The notes beneath the pieces are model-generated. The model was not told where the DNA came from. It did not search any database and worked only from the letters and a program-made list of their open reading frames with translations. The position numbers and the translations under genes were made by a program. Below are positions 26,089 to 33,193 of a DNA stretch of 48,509 nucleotides, piece after piece. Source of the DNA: CAZPQV01 sp964588705 (GTDB lineage: Bacteria > Bacteroidota > Bacteroidia > Flavobacteriales > Weeksellaceae); the NCBI GenBank assembly GCA_964588705.1, contig CAZPQV010000011.1, positions 1-48,509 of the forward strand, written 5' to 3'. How positions within the stretch are numbered: the stretch's first letter is position 1; each line of letters starts with the position of its first letter.

Positions 26089-26523
26089 TTATTTTCTTAG
26101 GTTTTTAGAATTGATGAGGGTTTCAAATTCAGAAGTGATATTATTCCATCTTTGCTGATGCTCCGGAATAATGAAGCTTCCGTCGTTTTTGAAAGTATTT
26201 TCTGCAGAATTTCTAACCTTTACTGTCGTGGTGATATTATCGTAAACCTTTTTAATGTCTTCACGAATGGTTTTCAAGTCATTGGCATTAATGGCATCGT
26301 AAAGTTTTTGTTTTTCAGCGTTAGAAACTGCAACTTTTTTACTGAATTTCGTTCCCTGTGATTCAAAGAAGTAATGTCCTGTATTTCCTTTAATCAGGAA
26401 ATTCTCGTAAATCGGCGCATAGCCTCCGCTTCTGCTGTAGCTCAATTCGTATGTATCAAAAATTTTCTGGCTATTGCAGGAAGCCAACAACAATAAAACA
26501 AATAGTGCAAGTAATTTTTTCAT
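26089..26523 (-). CDS. Small lipoprotein of unknown function
   Basis: A 144-residue protein with a lipoprotein signal (MKKLLALFVLLLLASC) and lipidated Cys16, so membrane-anchored in the periplasm. The mature part has SYSRSGGYAPIYENFLI, a strand-rich middle and a helical end. I do not recognise a characterised family. It lies 5 bp after plsC and 3 bp before the Mur-ligase-derived gene, so the three are one transcript. An envelope role is inferred from neighbours only. Confidence 0.75.
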   Translation of the reverse strand: MKKLLALFVLLLLASCNSQKIFDTYELSYSRSGGYAPIYENFLIKGNTGHYFFESQGTKFSKKVAVSNAEKQKLYDAINANDLKTIREDIKKVYDNITTTVKVRNSAENTFKNDGSFIIPEHQQRWNNITSEFETLINSKNLRK

Positions 26524-26528
26524 ATTTT

Positions 26529-27335
26529 TTAACTGTTTGCAGTAGCGTTTTCTTCCTTTTTAGCTTTCAGTTCCTCATCGTATTCATGCAGAACATTAAA
26601 GTCTGAAGTCTGTTCAATCGCTACCATTATTTTTTCCAAAATGTCCTGTGCGCTCTCGTCATCATAATCAATCTGCAATGGCGGTTTGAACTCCATGGTT
26701 GGTTTTACACCGGTTACTTTTATTTTAAGACCTTTTTTATCAAACGCTCTTCTGAAACCATTTATTTTAATAGGTACTACAATTGGTCTTTGCTGCTTCA
26801 CGAGCTTGGCGGTTCCTTTTCTTCCCTGTGCAAATGCAGAGGTTGTTCCCTGTGGGAAAGTTATTACCCATCCGTTATCCAAAGCACGCATGATGTTTTC
26901 TACCTCGCTCATGTCTACCATACGGTTAACGTTCTGACCTTCGGCACGCCAGGTTCTTTTCACGGTAACCGCACCTGCAAGTTTGAAAATTCTTGAAAGC
27001 AAACCTTTATTCATGGTTTCTTCGGCAGCAACATAGTAGAAATCAACTTTCGGATTCAGCAGATAAACCGGATTTTTAATGGTATTCATATAACCGTTGT
27101 TTACTGCAAAAAACACGTGATACATTGCGGCCACATCAGCGAAATAAGTCTGATGGTTTGATACAAACAATACGTTTGAATCCGGCAGATCCTTAATGTG
27201 TTCGGTGCCCGAAATTTTTAGCTTGTTGAAACCGTTGAATCTTCTGTATGAAACTACTCCTAAAATAAAGATGATGAGTCTTTTAAGGAAATAAGGTGTT
27301 CCAAATGCGTCGCGGAAAATATTTTTCTTCGCCAT
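26529..27335 (-). CDS. plsC: 1-acyl-sn-glycerol-3-phosphate acyltransferase-like protein
   Basis: A 268-residue membrane-associated acyltransferase of phospholipid synthesis. The catalytic block is VSNHQTYFADV with His61; the aspartate is Asp67, a His-X5-Asp spacing where most PlsC proteins have His-X4-Asp. The glycerol-phosphate block reads FPQGTTS (160-166), with Gln instead of Glu. A hydrophobic segment near residues 18-30 anchors it. The usual VPIKINGFRR block follows. The changed motifs may be lineage-specific or reflect an altered acceptor, so the exact substrate is less sure than the fold. It is preceded by a NUDIX gene 25 bp upstream. Confidence 0.85.
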   Translation of the reverse strand: MAKKNIFRDAFGTPYFLKRLIIFILGVVSYRRFNGFNKLKISGTEHIKDLPDSNVLFVSNHQTYFADVAAMYHVFFAVNNGYMNTIKNPVYLLNPKVDFYYVAAEETMNKGLLSRIFKLAGAVTVKRTWRAEGQNVNRMVDMSEVENIMRALDNGWVITFPQGTTSAFAQGRKGTAKLVKQQRPIVVPIKINGFRRAFDKKGLKIKVTGVKPTMEFKPPLQIDYDDESAQDILEKIMVAIEQTSDFNVLHEYDEELKAKKEENATANS

Positions 27336-27360
27336 TATTCAGTTAACATAATCTGCGAAA

Positions 27361-27990
27361 TTACAAATTTTTCATCAATTTACTGAATTCACTTAAAATC
27401 ATTGAAGTGGCCCCCCAAATAATATATCCGTTGAAGTTTATCACGGGAACTTCGAGCCCTCGCGAACCCGGAATTGCCATCATCTCAGGCTTTTCATTCA
27501 ATTCTAAAATTGATGAAATCGGGAACTCAATCAGTTCCACAGCTTCGGCTTCCTCCAACTTAAAAACCGGATTTTTTTTGGTGTAAGAAATATATGGATA
27601 AACATAAAAATTGCTCGGCGGAATGTAAATCGGTGAAATCTCACGGATGATTCTCACATAATGCTCATCAATTCCCATTTCCTCCGAAGTTTCGCGTTTA
27701 GCCGTTGCTTTGAAATCAACGTCGGATTCATCGCGGCTTCCTCCGGGAAGAGATATCTGTCCGCTGTGACGGTCGTTTTCGTTTTCTGTGCGCACCATCA
27801 AAGGGAAATACCATTCGTTGTCTTTTAGATAAAGCAAAATGTTAACCGCTGCAAATCTTGGGTTGCGCTGCAGAATTTCATCATAAGTAAAAAGCGGACG
27901 GTAAGGCGGAGAATAAACCGAATGTGCTTGTTCTCCATGCAAATCCATCTCCTTTATTTTTTGCAGTAAATCCTTGCCAAATACTTTCAT
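27361..27990 (-). CDS. NUDIX hydrolase, coenzyme A pyrophosphatase type
   Basis: A 209-residue NUDIX protein. The box runs from LPGGSRDESD to KRETSEEMGI; the motif spacing (GG...D...RE..EE.G) is that of CoA pyrophosphatases, which split CoA to 4'-phosphopantetheine and 3',5'-ADP. The preceding SGQISLPGG and the later ISPIYIPPSNFYVYPYI support this group. It is the first gene of the operon with plsC, a lipoprotein and the Mur-ligase-derived gene. The -7 box ends 4 nt before the ATG. Confidence 0.87.
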   Translation of the reverse strand: MKVFGKDLLQKIKEMDLHGEQAHSVYSPPYRPLFTYDEILQRNPRFAAVNILLYLKDNEWYFPLMVRTENENDRHSGQISLPGGSRDESDVDFKATAKRETSEEMGIDEHYVRIIREISPIYIPPSNFYVYPYISYTKKNPVFKLEEAEAVELIEFPISSILELNEKPEMMAIPGSRGLEVPVINFNGYIIWGATSMILSEFSKLMKNL

Positions 27991-27994
27991 ATAG

Positions 27995-28002
27995 CAAATT
28001 TA
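27995..28002 (-). promoter_or_regulatory. -7 box of the NUDIX operon
   Basis: Minus-strand TAAATTTG, four bases before the ATG at 27990, predicting a leaderless transcript. Confidence 0.55.
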
Positions 28003-28044
28003 CGGAAATTAAAAGTGATGAGGTTTTAAAGAAAAGTTAATTTT

Positions 28045-28112
28045 TGAGGTAGGGTGTAGGGTGTAGGGTATGAGATGTGGGATGCGGGCTGCGGGATGTG
28101 GGAAGCAAGATG
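28045..28112. repeat. G-rich degenerate short tandem repeat
   Basis: Repeats built on GTAGGGT and GTGGGATGCGGG units, drifting along about 65 bp. It occupies the 363-bp gap between the NUDIX and RNase G genes. No ORF is plausible here. Confidence 0.6.
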
Positions 28113-28213
28113 CAAAATTTATTATACTACCAGTTGTGCATTTAGGATTTTTTGAAACGCAAAGACTTTGGAGTAACGGAATATTTGCAAATAGATATTT
28201 GTTTGTAAGCAAG

Positions 28214-28279
28214 AAGCTCCGTAGAAGTGATCCCTTTGTAGAATATCAACGAATTATTAAAAAAGCTCCGTAGGAGCGA
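28214..28279. repeat. Two copies of a GCTCCGTAGGAGC palindromic element
   Basis: AAGCTCCGTAGAAGTGA (28214-28230) and AAGCTCCGTAGGAGCGA (28263-28279) are near-identical. The second contains a perfect hairpin, GCTCC-GTA-GGAGC. I recall similar palindromes scattered between genes in Chryseobacterium-like genomes; copy number here is two. Confidence 0.6.
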
Positions 28280-28297
28280 CCTCTTTATTTCCCCAAA

Positions 28298-28330
28298 ATC
28301 AAAAAAAAACTTCCGAAAAATTCGGAAGCT
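28298..28330 (-). terminator. Terminator of the RNase G gene
   Basis: CTTCCGAA (28310-28317) pairs with TTCGGAAG (28321-28328). On the minus strand nine T follow. Confidence 0.87.
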
Positions 28331-28353
28331 CTTATTTGCTCTTTGCAATTTTT

Positions 28354-29910
28354 TTAGTTCGAGTAACCTGCCAATTCCTCTTTTTTGGCGTTATATAAAC
28401 GGAACTCCAAATATTTGAAACTGTCTCTTGGGATAATGGTTACCCATTTCTTGAATTTCAAATACCATTTCGTCTGGATGCTCATTATTCCTTTGGTAAG
28501 ATAGGCTTCTACGAAAGGATGAACATGAAGATAAAGTTTACCTTTCTCTTTCTGAATCATATTTCTAATGATTTCTTCCATACGTTCCACTACTACTATC
28601 GGTGCGAGGATTTCACCGTCGGCATTTGGATTTTCTTCTTTTGTATCAATCTGTTTTTCCGGGCGTACGCGCTGTCTTGTCAACTGTATCAGCCCGAATT
28701 TACTTGGTGGAAGAATTTTGTGACGTGCTTTATCGCGCTTCATTTCTTCCTTCAGGTGTTCGTAGAGTTGTCTTCTGTGATCAGGGTTGGTCATATCGAT
28801 GAAATCCACAACAATAATTCCGCCCATATCACGCAGGCGAAGCTGTCTTGCGATTTCAGTTGCTGCCATTTTGTTCACGTTCAGTGCGTGGTCTTTGTTG
28901 GTGGCCGCAGAAGCGATGTTTGGACCGGAGTTGACATCTACAACGTGCAGTGCTTCAGTATGTTCTATAACCAAATAAGCACCTTTGGAACTTGGAATGT
29001 TGACGTGTTTTCCGAAACTCTGTTTCAGTTGTTTTTCTACATTATAATATTCCAAAAGCGGAATGTGTGAATCGTAGAACTGAACAATTTTGTTGCGTTC
29101 CGGTGCAATTACATCTAGATAGTTTTTGATGTCGTTCACCATATCCTCATCGTCACAGATGATTCCGGTGAAATCCTGATTGAAATTGTCTCTTAAAATT
29201 GCCGAAGCTCGGTCTTCTTCGCTCAAAACTTTTGATGGCACTTTCTGCTTCTGTAAATTCTTGAAAGTGTTCTCCCATTTCTGTATCAGCTGATTCATAT
29301 CGTTATGAAGTTCAGCGACTTTCTTGCCTTCGGCAACGGTTCTGATGATTACTCCGAAACCTTCCGGCTTAATGCTTTCAATTAAAGTTTTAAGACGTTC
29401 CCTGTCTTCGGGATTCTTAATTTTTTTTGAGACTGATACTTTGTTATCAAAAGGAATAAGAACCAAAAAACGTCCTGTAAGAGAAATCTGAGTAGAGATT
29501 CTCGGACCTTTTGTAGAAATTGGTTCTTTGGTAATCTGTATCAGCACTACATCGTCTTTCGCAAGAACTTTATCTACCGTTCCGTGCTTGTCGATGATCT
29601 TCTGTACAGGGAAATTTTTCAGACTTGAGTTTTGCTGCCTTTTAGCAAAAGTGTCTTTTAGAAACTTCTGATAACTTAAGAAATCCGGGCCCAAATCCTG
29701 GTAATGCAGGAATGCGTCTTTGCCATATCCGATGTTTACGAATGCGGCATTGAGGTTTGGCGCAAGTTTTTTTACCCGACCTAAAAATAAATCACCAACG
29801 GTAAACTCATTGTTGTCTTCCTCTTCGTGAAGTTCAAAGAGTCTTCCGTCCTCGAGCAGCGCAATCTTGGTGCGCTCATCTTCATAAGAAATAATTAATT
29901 CTTTCTTCAT
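28354..29910 (-). CDS. rng: Ribonuclease G (RNase E/G family)
   Basis: A 518-residue endoribonuclease for rRNA maturation and mRNA decay. It has the N-terminal ELIISYEDERTKIALL, the S1 domain with FTVGDLFLGRVKKLAPNLNAAFVNIG, the 5'-sensor/DNase-I-like region with VVDVNSGPN and GGIIVVDFIDM supplying the catalytic Asp residues, then LTRQRVRPEK. It lacks the long C-terminal scaffold of RNase E, so it is of the G type usual for Bacteroidota. A 30-residue basic peptide gene and HU lie upstream on the same strand. Confidence 0.94.
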   Translation of the reverse strand: MKKELIISYEDERTKIALLEDGRLFELHEEEDNNEFTVGDLFLGRVKKLAPNLNAAFVNIGYGKDAFLHYQDLGPDFLSYQKFLKDTFAKRQQNSSLKNFPVQKIIDKHGTVDKVLAKDDVVLIQITKEPISTKGPRISTQISLTGRFLVLIPFDNKVSVSKKIKNPEDRERLKTLIESIKPEGFGVIIRTVAEGKKVAELHNDMNQLIQKWENTFKNLQKQKVPSKVLSEEDRASAILRDNFNQDFTGIICDDEDMVNDIKNYLDVIAPERNKIVQFYDSHIPLLEYYNVEKQLKQSFGKHVNIPSSKGAYLVIEHTEALHVVDVNSGPNIASAATNKDHALNVNKMAATEIARQLRLRDMGGIIVVDFIDMTNPDHRRQLYEHLKEEMKRDKARHKILPPSKFGLIQLTRQRVRPEKQIDTKEENPNADGEILAPIVVVERMEEIIRNMIQKEKGKLYLHVHPFVEAYLTKGIMSIQTKWYLKFKKWVTIIPRDSFKYLEFRLYNAKKEELAGYSN

Positions 29911-30034
29911 TGCTCAGATTTATAGTTAGACTTTAGTTAATTGTATTTTTCACGGAAATACAAACCGTTTTTAAACAAAAATATAGTTAATGAATAAAGC
30001 TTCATCAACTATATTATATATGTTTTTAAGAAAA

Positions 30035-30128
<94 letters not shown>

Positions 30129-30162
30129 TGTCGTAATGTGTTAGGTTAATATTCAGTTATAA

Positions 30163-30453
30163 TTATTTTACAGCTACTTTGGCTTTTACCTTCTCTACGA
30201 AGCTTTTAGATGGTTTGAACGCAGGAATATTGTGAGCAGGAATTTCAATTGCAGTGTTTTTAGAAATATTTCTACCTGTTTTTGCTGCTCTTGTTTTGAT
30301 GATGAAAGAACCGAATCCTCTTAAATAAACGTTATCACCGTTATACATTGAAGTTCTGATTTCCTGCATGAATGCTTCGATTACTTTCTGTGTTTCGTTT
30401 TTTTCTGTTCCCAACTTATTGGAGATGGTGTTTACCAATTCTGCCTTTGTCAT
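30163..30453 (-). CDS. HU-family DNA-binding protein
   Basis: A 96-residue nucleoid protein starting at the ATG at 30453 (MTKAELVNTISNKLG). A longer frame exists but lacks a sensible start. The dimer core is followed by the arm region FGSFIIKTRAAKTGRN and the proline-tipped IPAHNIPAFKPSKSF, as in HU/IHF proteins, then a Lys-rich end. It bends DNA and compacts the chromosome. Its -7 box overlaps the divergent mutY promoter. It lies upstream of the 30-residue basic peptide gene on the same strand. Confidence 0.94.
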   Translation of the reverse strand: MTKAELVNTISNKLGTEKNETQKVIEAFMQEIRTSMYNGDNVYLRGFGSFIIKTRAAKTGRNISKNTAIEIPAHNIPAFKPSKSFVEKVKAKVAVK

Positions 30454-30481
30454 TTCCTTTTTTGTTTTTAATTTTGGTGTG

Positions 30482-30489
30482 CAAATATA
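30482..30489 (-). promoter_or_regulatory. -7 box of the HU gene
   Basis: Minus-strand TATATTTG, 28 nt before the HU ATG. A minus-strand TTTG lies about 21 bp further upstream (complement of CAAA near 30511). Confidence 0.65.
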
Positions 30490-30494
30490 AAACT

Positions 30495-30502
30495 TATTTT
30501 TG
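30495..30502 (+). promoter_or_regulatory. -7 box of mutY
   Basis: TATTTTTG on the plus strand, only 5 bp from the divergent HU -7 box. The frame's TTG (30500) lies inside it, so the mutY start is probably downstream or non-canonical. Confidence 0.45.
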
Positions 30503-31555
30503 AAACGAAACAAACAAAACCCTGATTTTCTTCACATTGGTGGAAAACTTCTCAACTGGTATCAGTCTAATGCGAGAGATTTGCCCTGGAGGAAAACTAA
30601 ACAACCGTATAATATTTGGATTTGCGAAATTGTTTTGCAGCAAACACAGGTTAAACAGGGGCTTAATCATTACATCAATTTTATCGAAAGATTTCCGGAT
30701 GCTGAAACTTTGGCAAATGCTGAAACTGATGAGGTTTTATTGTATTGGAAAGGTTTGGGTTACTATTCCCGAGCATTAAATCTGCATAAAGCCGCAAAAC
30801 AAATTCAGGAGGATTTTGGTGGGGACTTTCCAACAGATTATAATGATATTCTAAAACTGAAAGGTGTAGGCAAATACACTGCGGCTGCAATATCCAGTAT
30901 TTGTTTTGATGAAAAGATTCCTGCGGTCGACGGCAATTTTTATCGAGTACTTTCAAGATTATTTGCGGATGATTTTGATATTTCTCAAAGTTCGGCGTTC
31001 AGTTATTTTACTGAATTGGCTTTGCAGATGATGCCTGAACACAGCGCCGGCGATTTCAATCAGGCGATGATGGATTTGGGTTCAGAAATCTGTAAACCAA
31101 AAAATCCGGATTGTTGCAACTGCCCTTTAAATGAAGATTGTCTCGCTTTTGCTTCGGGAACAGTGCAAAAATATCCTGTAAAGCTTAAGAAGACGAAAGC
31201 AACTGATCTTTTGCTTCATTATTTCTTCGTTCATTGTAAAGACCAATTTTTGATCCGTCAACGACACGATGATTTCATCTGGAAAAAACTTTATGAATTT
31301 CCAACAGAAATCCCGAAAAATTTTAGGGATAACATTTCAAAATCAATTATTTTAAAACATAAACTTACGCACAAGAATCTTGAAATTCAGATAAATACGG
31401 TTTCTTTGAGTTCGGCAGAAGAATTAATTTCACTTGCAAATAAAAATCAATTTAACATAATAGATTTTTCTGAATCTAATAATAAATCTTTCCCCAAGCC
31501 CTTGGAAAAATTTTTAGATAACTGGATTCAGGAACCGTTAGAATTAAATGATTAA
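30500..31555 (+). CDS. mutY: A/G-specific adenine DNA glycosylase
   Basis: A 351-residue enzyme removing adenine mispaired with 8-oxoguanine. Numbered from the TTG at 30500: Glu43 in WICEIVLQQTQV, helix-hairpin-helix LKGVGKYTAAA (120-130), catalytic Asp144 in AVDGNFYRVL, and an iron-sulfur loop with Cys198, Cys205, Cys208 and Cys214. The C-terminal NUDIX-like recognition domain is present. The true start is uncertain: no ATG precedes LLNWYQSNARDLPW, and TTG 30500 overlaps the -7 box. A start within about ten codons downstream of it is likely. gldD follows 71 bp after the stop. Confidence 0.92.
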   Translation: MKRNKQNPDFLHIGGKLLNWYQSNARDLPWRKTKQPYNIWICEIVLQQTQVKQGLNHYINFIERFPDAETLANAETDEVLLYWKGLGYYSRALNLHKAAKQIQEDFGGDFPTDYNDILKLKGVGKYTAAAISSICFDEKIPAVDGNFYRVLSRLFADDFDISQSSAFSYFTELALQMMPEHSAGDFNQAMMDLGSEICKPKNPDCCNCPLNEDCLAFASGTVQKYPVKLKKTKATDLLLHYFFVHCKDQFLIRQRHDDFIWKKLYEFPTEIPKNFRDNISKSIILKHKLTHKNLEIQINTVSLSSAEELISLANKNQFNIIDFSESNNKSFPKPLEKFLDNWIQEPLELND

Positions 31556-31598
31556 ATAATTGATATGCAAAAACAAAAACCGGCTCCTGAATCTTTTT
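31525..31598 (+). terminator. Terminator formed with the 3' end of mutY
   Basis: GATTCAGGAACCG (31525-31537, inside mutY) pairs with CGGCTCCTGAATC (31581-31593), one mismatch, followed by TTTTTAT. The loop is long (43 nt) and contains the mutY stop. Confidence 0.45.
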
Positions 31599-31614
31599 AT
31601 TGTCCGAAAAACCT

Positions 31615-31622
31615 TATTTTTG
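31615..31622 (+). promoter_or_regulatory. -7 box of gldD
   Basis: TATTTTTG ends 4 nt before the ATG at 31627, predicting a leaderless mRNA and arguing against any upstream start. Confidence 0.5.
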
Positions 31623-31626
31623 CAGG

Positions 31627-32184
31627 ATGTTAAAAATTCAGTTTTTCGTATTCATTTCGATGCTGTTGGTTTCCTGTGGAAAAGATCCTATTCCAAAACC
31701 AATGGGAGAACTTCGGTTAGAATATCCAAACGCTGAATATCAGTCATTTACAACTCCCTGTCCTTACACATTCGAATATTCAAAATTCGCCCGGATTGAT
31801 AATGCAAAGCAGAATTGCTGGTATTATATTTCGTATCCGAAAATGAAAGCCAAAGTATTTATCACTTATTTACCCGTAAAAAACGATTTTGAAGATCATG
31901 TAAAACAGGCCGAAAAAATGGTTTACAGACATACCGTAAAAGCTTCTTCCATACAGACGAAGGAATTCAGTTATCCTGAGAAAAAAGTGTATGGAAATTT
32001 TTATGAATTAAGCGGTCACAGCGCTTCGAATATTCAGTTTTATGCAACAGACAGTGTAAAACATTTTGTAACAGCAAATTTACAGTTCAGCACACGACCA
32101 AAACCTGATTCTCTGGCGCCGGCGGTAGATTATATAAGGAAAGACATTCTCCACATGCTTGATACTTTTGAGTGGAAGAATTAA
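31627..32184 (+). CDS. gldD: Gliding-motility lipoprotein GldD
   Basis: A 185-residue lipoprotein with lipidated Cys17 in MLLVSC. The mature start (PIPKPMGELRLEYPNAEY) and the central CPYTFEYSKFARID and CWYYISYPKMKAKVFITY are typical of GldD, which is required for gliding and for the type IX secretion apparatus in Flavobacterium. The 31627 ATG, not an earlier frame extension, fits the lipobox. In gliding relatives gldD neighbours gldE, ssb and mutY; here mutY is directly adjacent and no gldE or ssb is seen. A PfkB kinase gene follows 60 bp later. Confidence 0.88.
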   Translation: MLKIQFFVFISMLLVSCGKDPIPKPMGELRLEYPNAEYQSFTTPCPYTFEYSKFARIDNAKQNCWYYISYPKMKAKVFITYLPVKNDFEDHVKQAEKMVYRHTVKASSIQTKEFSYPEKKVYGNFYELSGHSASNIQFYATDSVKHFVTANLQFSTRPKPDSLAPAVDYIRKDILHMLDTFEWKN

Positions 32185-32185
32185 T

Positions 32186-32214
32186 GATGGAAGTTGGAAG
32201 ATGGAAGTCAGGAG
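32186..32214. repeat. Short GGAAGTT/GGAAGAT repeat
   Basis: GATGGAAGTTGGAAGATGGAAG is a 7-8 bp purine-rich tandem between gldD and the PfkB gene, similar in style to the GACTTCG repeat before polA (complement). Confidence 0.5.
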
Positions 32215-32244
32215 TAAAAATTTGAAACAAAAAAAATAATATAA

Positions 32245-33174
32245 ATGAAACTTTTAGTAGTTGGTTCCGTAGCATTTGATGCGATTGAAACACCATTTGG
32301 AAAAACAGATAAAATTCTTGGAGGTGCAGCCACATTTATTGGTTTGGCAGCGTCTGTATTTAAAACGGATGTAAGTCTTGTTTCCGTTGTAGGAGGCGAT
32401 TTTCCGTCAGAATATCTTGATCTTCTCGAATCTAAAAATATCAATACCGAAGGTGTAGAAGTTGTAAAAGACGGAAAAACTTTCTTCTGGAGCGGAAAAT
32501 ATCACAACGACCTTAATACGCGTGATACTTTGGTAACCGAAGTAAACGTAATGGAAAATTTCGATCCGAAAGTTCCTGAACACGCAAAAGATGCAGAGGT
32601 TCTTTTACTTGGAAACCTTCATCCCTCAATTCAGCTTTCTGTTTTGGAGAAAATGGAAAAGCGTCCACAACTGGTGATTCTCGACACGATGAATTTCTGG
32701 ATTAATACTGCTTTGGATACGCTTCTTGAAATGATTTCCAAAACCGATGTTATCACGATTAATGATGAGGAAGCTCGTCAACTTTCCGGTGAATATGCTT
32801 TGGTAAAAGCAGCTCAGAAAATTCATGAAATGGGACCGGATTATGTGATTATTAAAAAAGGAGAACACGGCGCATTGCTGTTCCACGAAGGAAAAGTATT
32901 TGCAATTCCTGCGCTTCCTTTGGAAGAAGTTTTCGATCCTACAGGAGCTGGAGATACGTTTGCAGGAGGTTTTGCAGCGCATATTGCTAAAACCGGAGAC
33001 TTCAGTTTCGATAATATGAAATCGGCAATTATCGTAGGTTCTGCAATGGCTTCATACACCGTTGAAAAATTTGGAACAGAAAGATTACAGACTGTAACAC
33101 AGGAAGATTTAAGAAACAGAGTGGCGCTGTTCAAGCAGCTTACAACTTTTGAAGTTGACCTTTATTTTGATTAA
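32245..33174 (+). CDS. PfkB-family carbohydrate/nucleoside kinase
   Basis: A 309-residue ribokinase-fold enzyme that phosphorylates a sugar or nucleoside with ATP. The substrate motif is Gly26-Gly27 in ILGGAATFIGLAAS; the anion hole and catalytic base are DPTGAGDTFAGGF with Asp237. It begins MKLLVVGSVAFDAIETPFG. This subgroup is annotated variously as sugar kinase or adenosine kinase, and nothing here fixes the substrate. A periplasmic parvulin gene starts 19 bp after it, so the two may share a transcript. Confidence 0.9.
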   Translation: MKLLVVGSVAFDAIETPFGKTDKILGGAATFIGLAASVFKTDVSLVSVVGGDFPSEYLDLLESKNINTEGVEVVKDGKTFFWSGKYHNDLNTRDTLVTEVNVMENFDPKVPEHAKDAEVLLLGNLHPSIQLSVLEKMEKRPQLVILDTMNFWINTALDTLLEMISKTDVITINDEEARQLSGEYALVKAAQKIHEMGPDYVIIKKGEHGALLFHEGKVFAIPALPLEEVFDPTGAGDTFAGGFAAHIAKTGDFSFDNMKSAIIVGSAMASYTVEKFGTERLQTVTQEDLRNRVALFKQLTTFEVDLYFD

Positions 33175-33193
33175 TATTGCTAAAAATCATTGG

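Noticed and set aside
28519..29070. 183-codon open frame antisense to rng
   Set aside because: Mirror of a conserved gene with biased, unstructured translation; no coding support.
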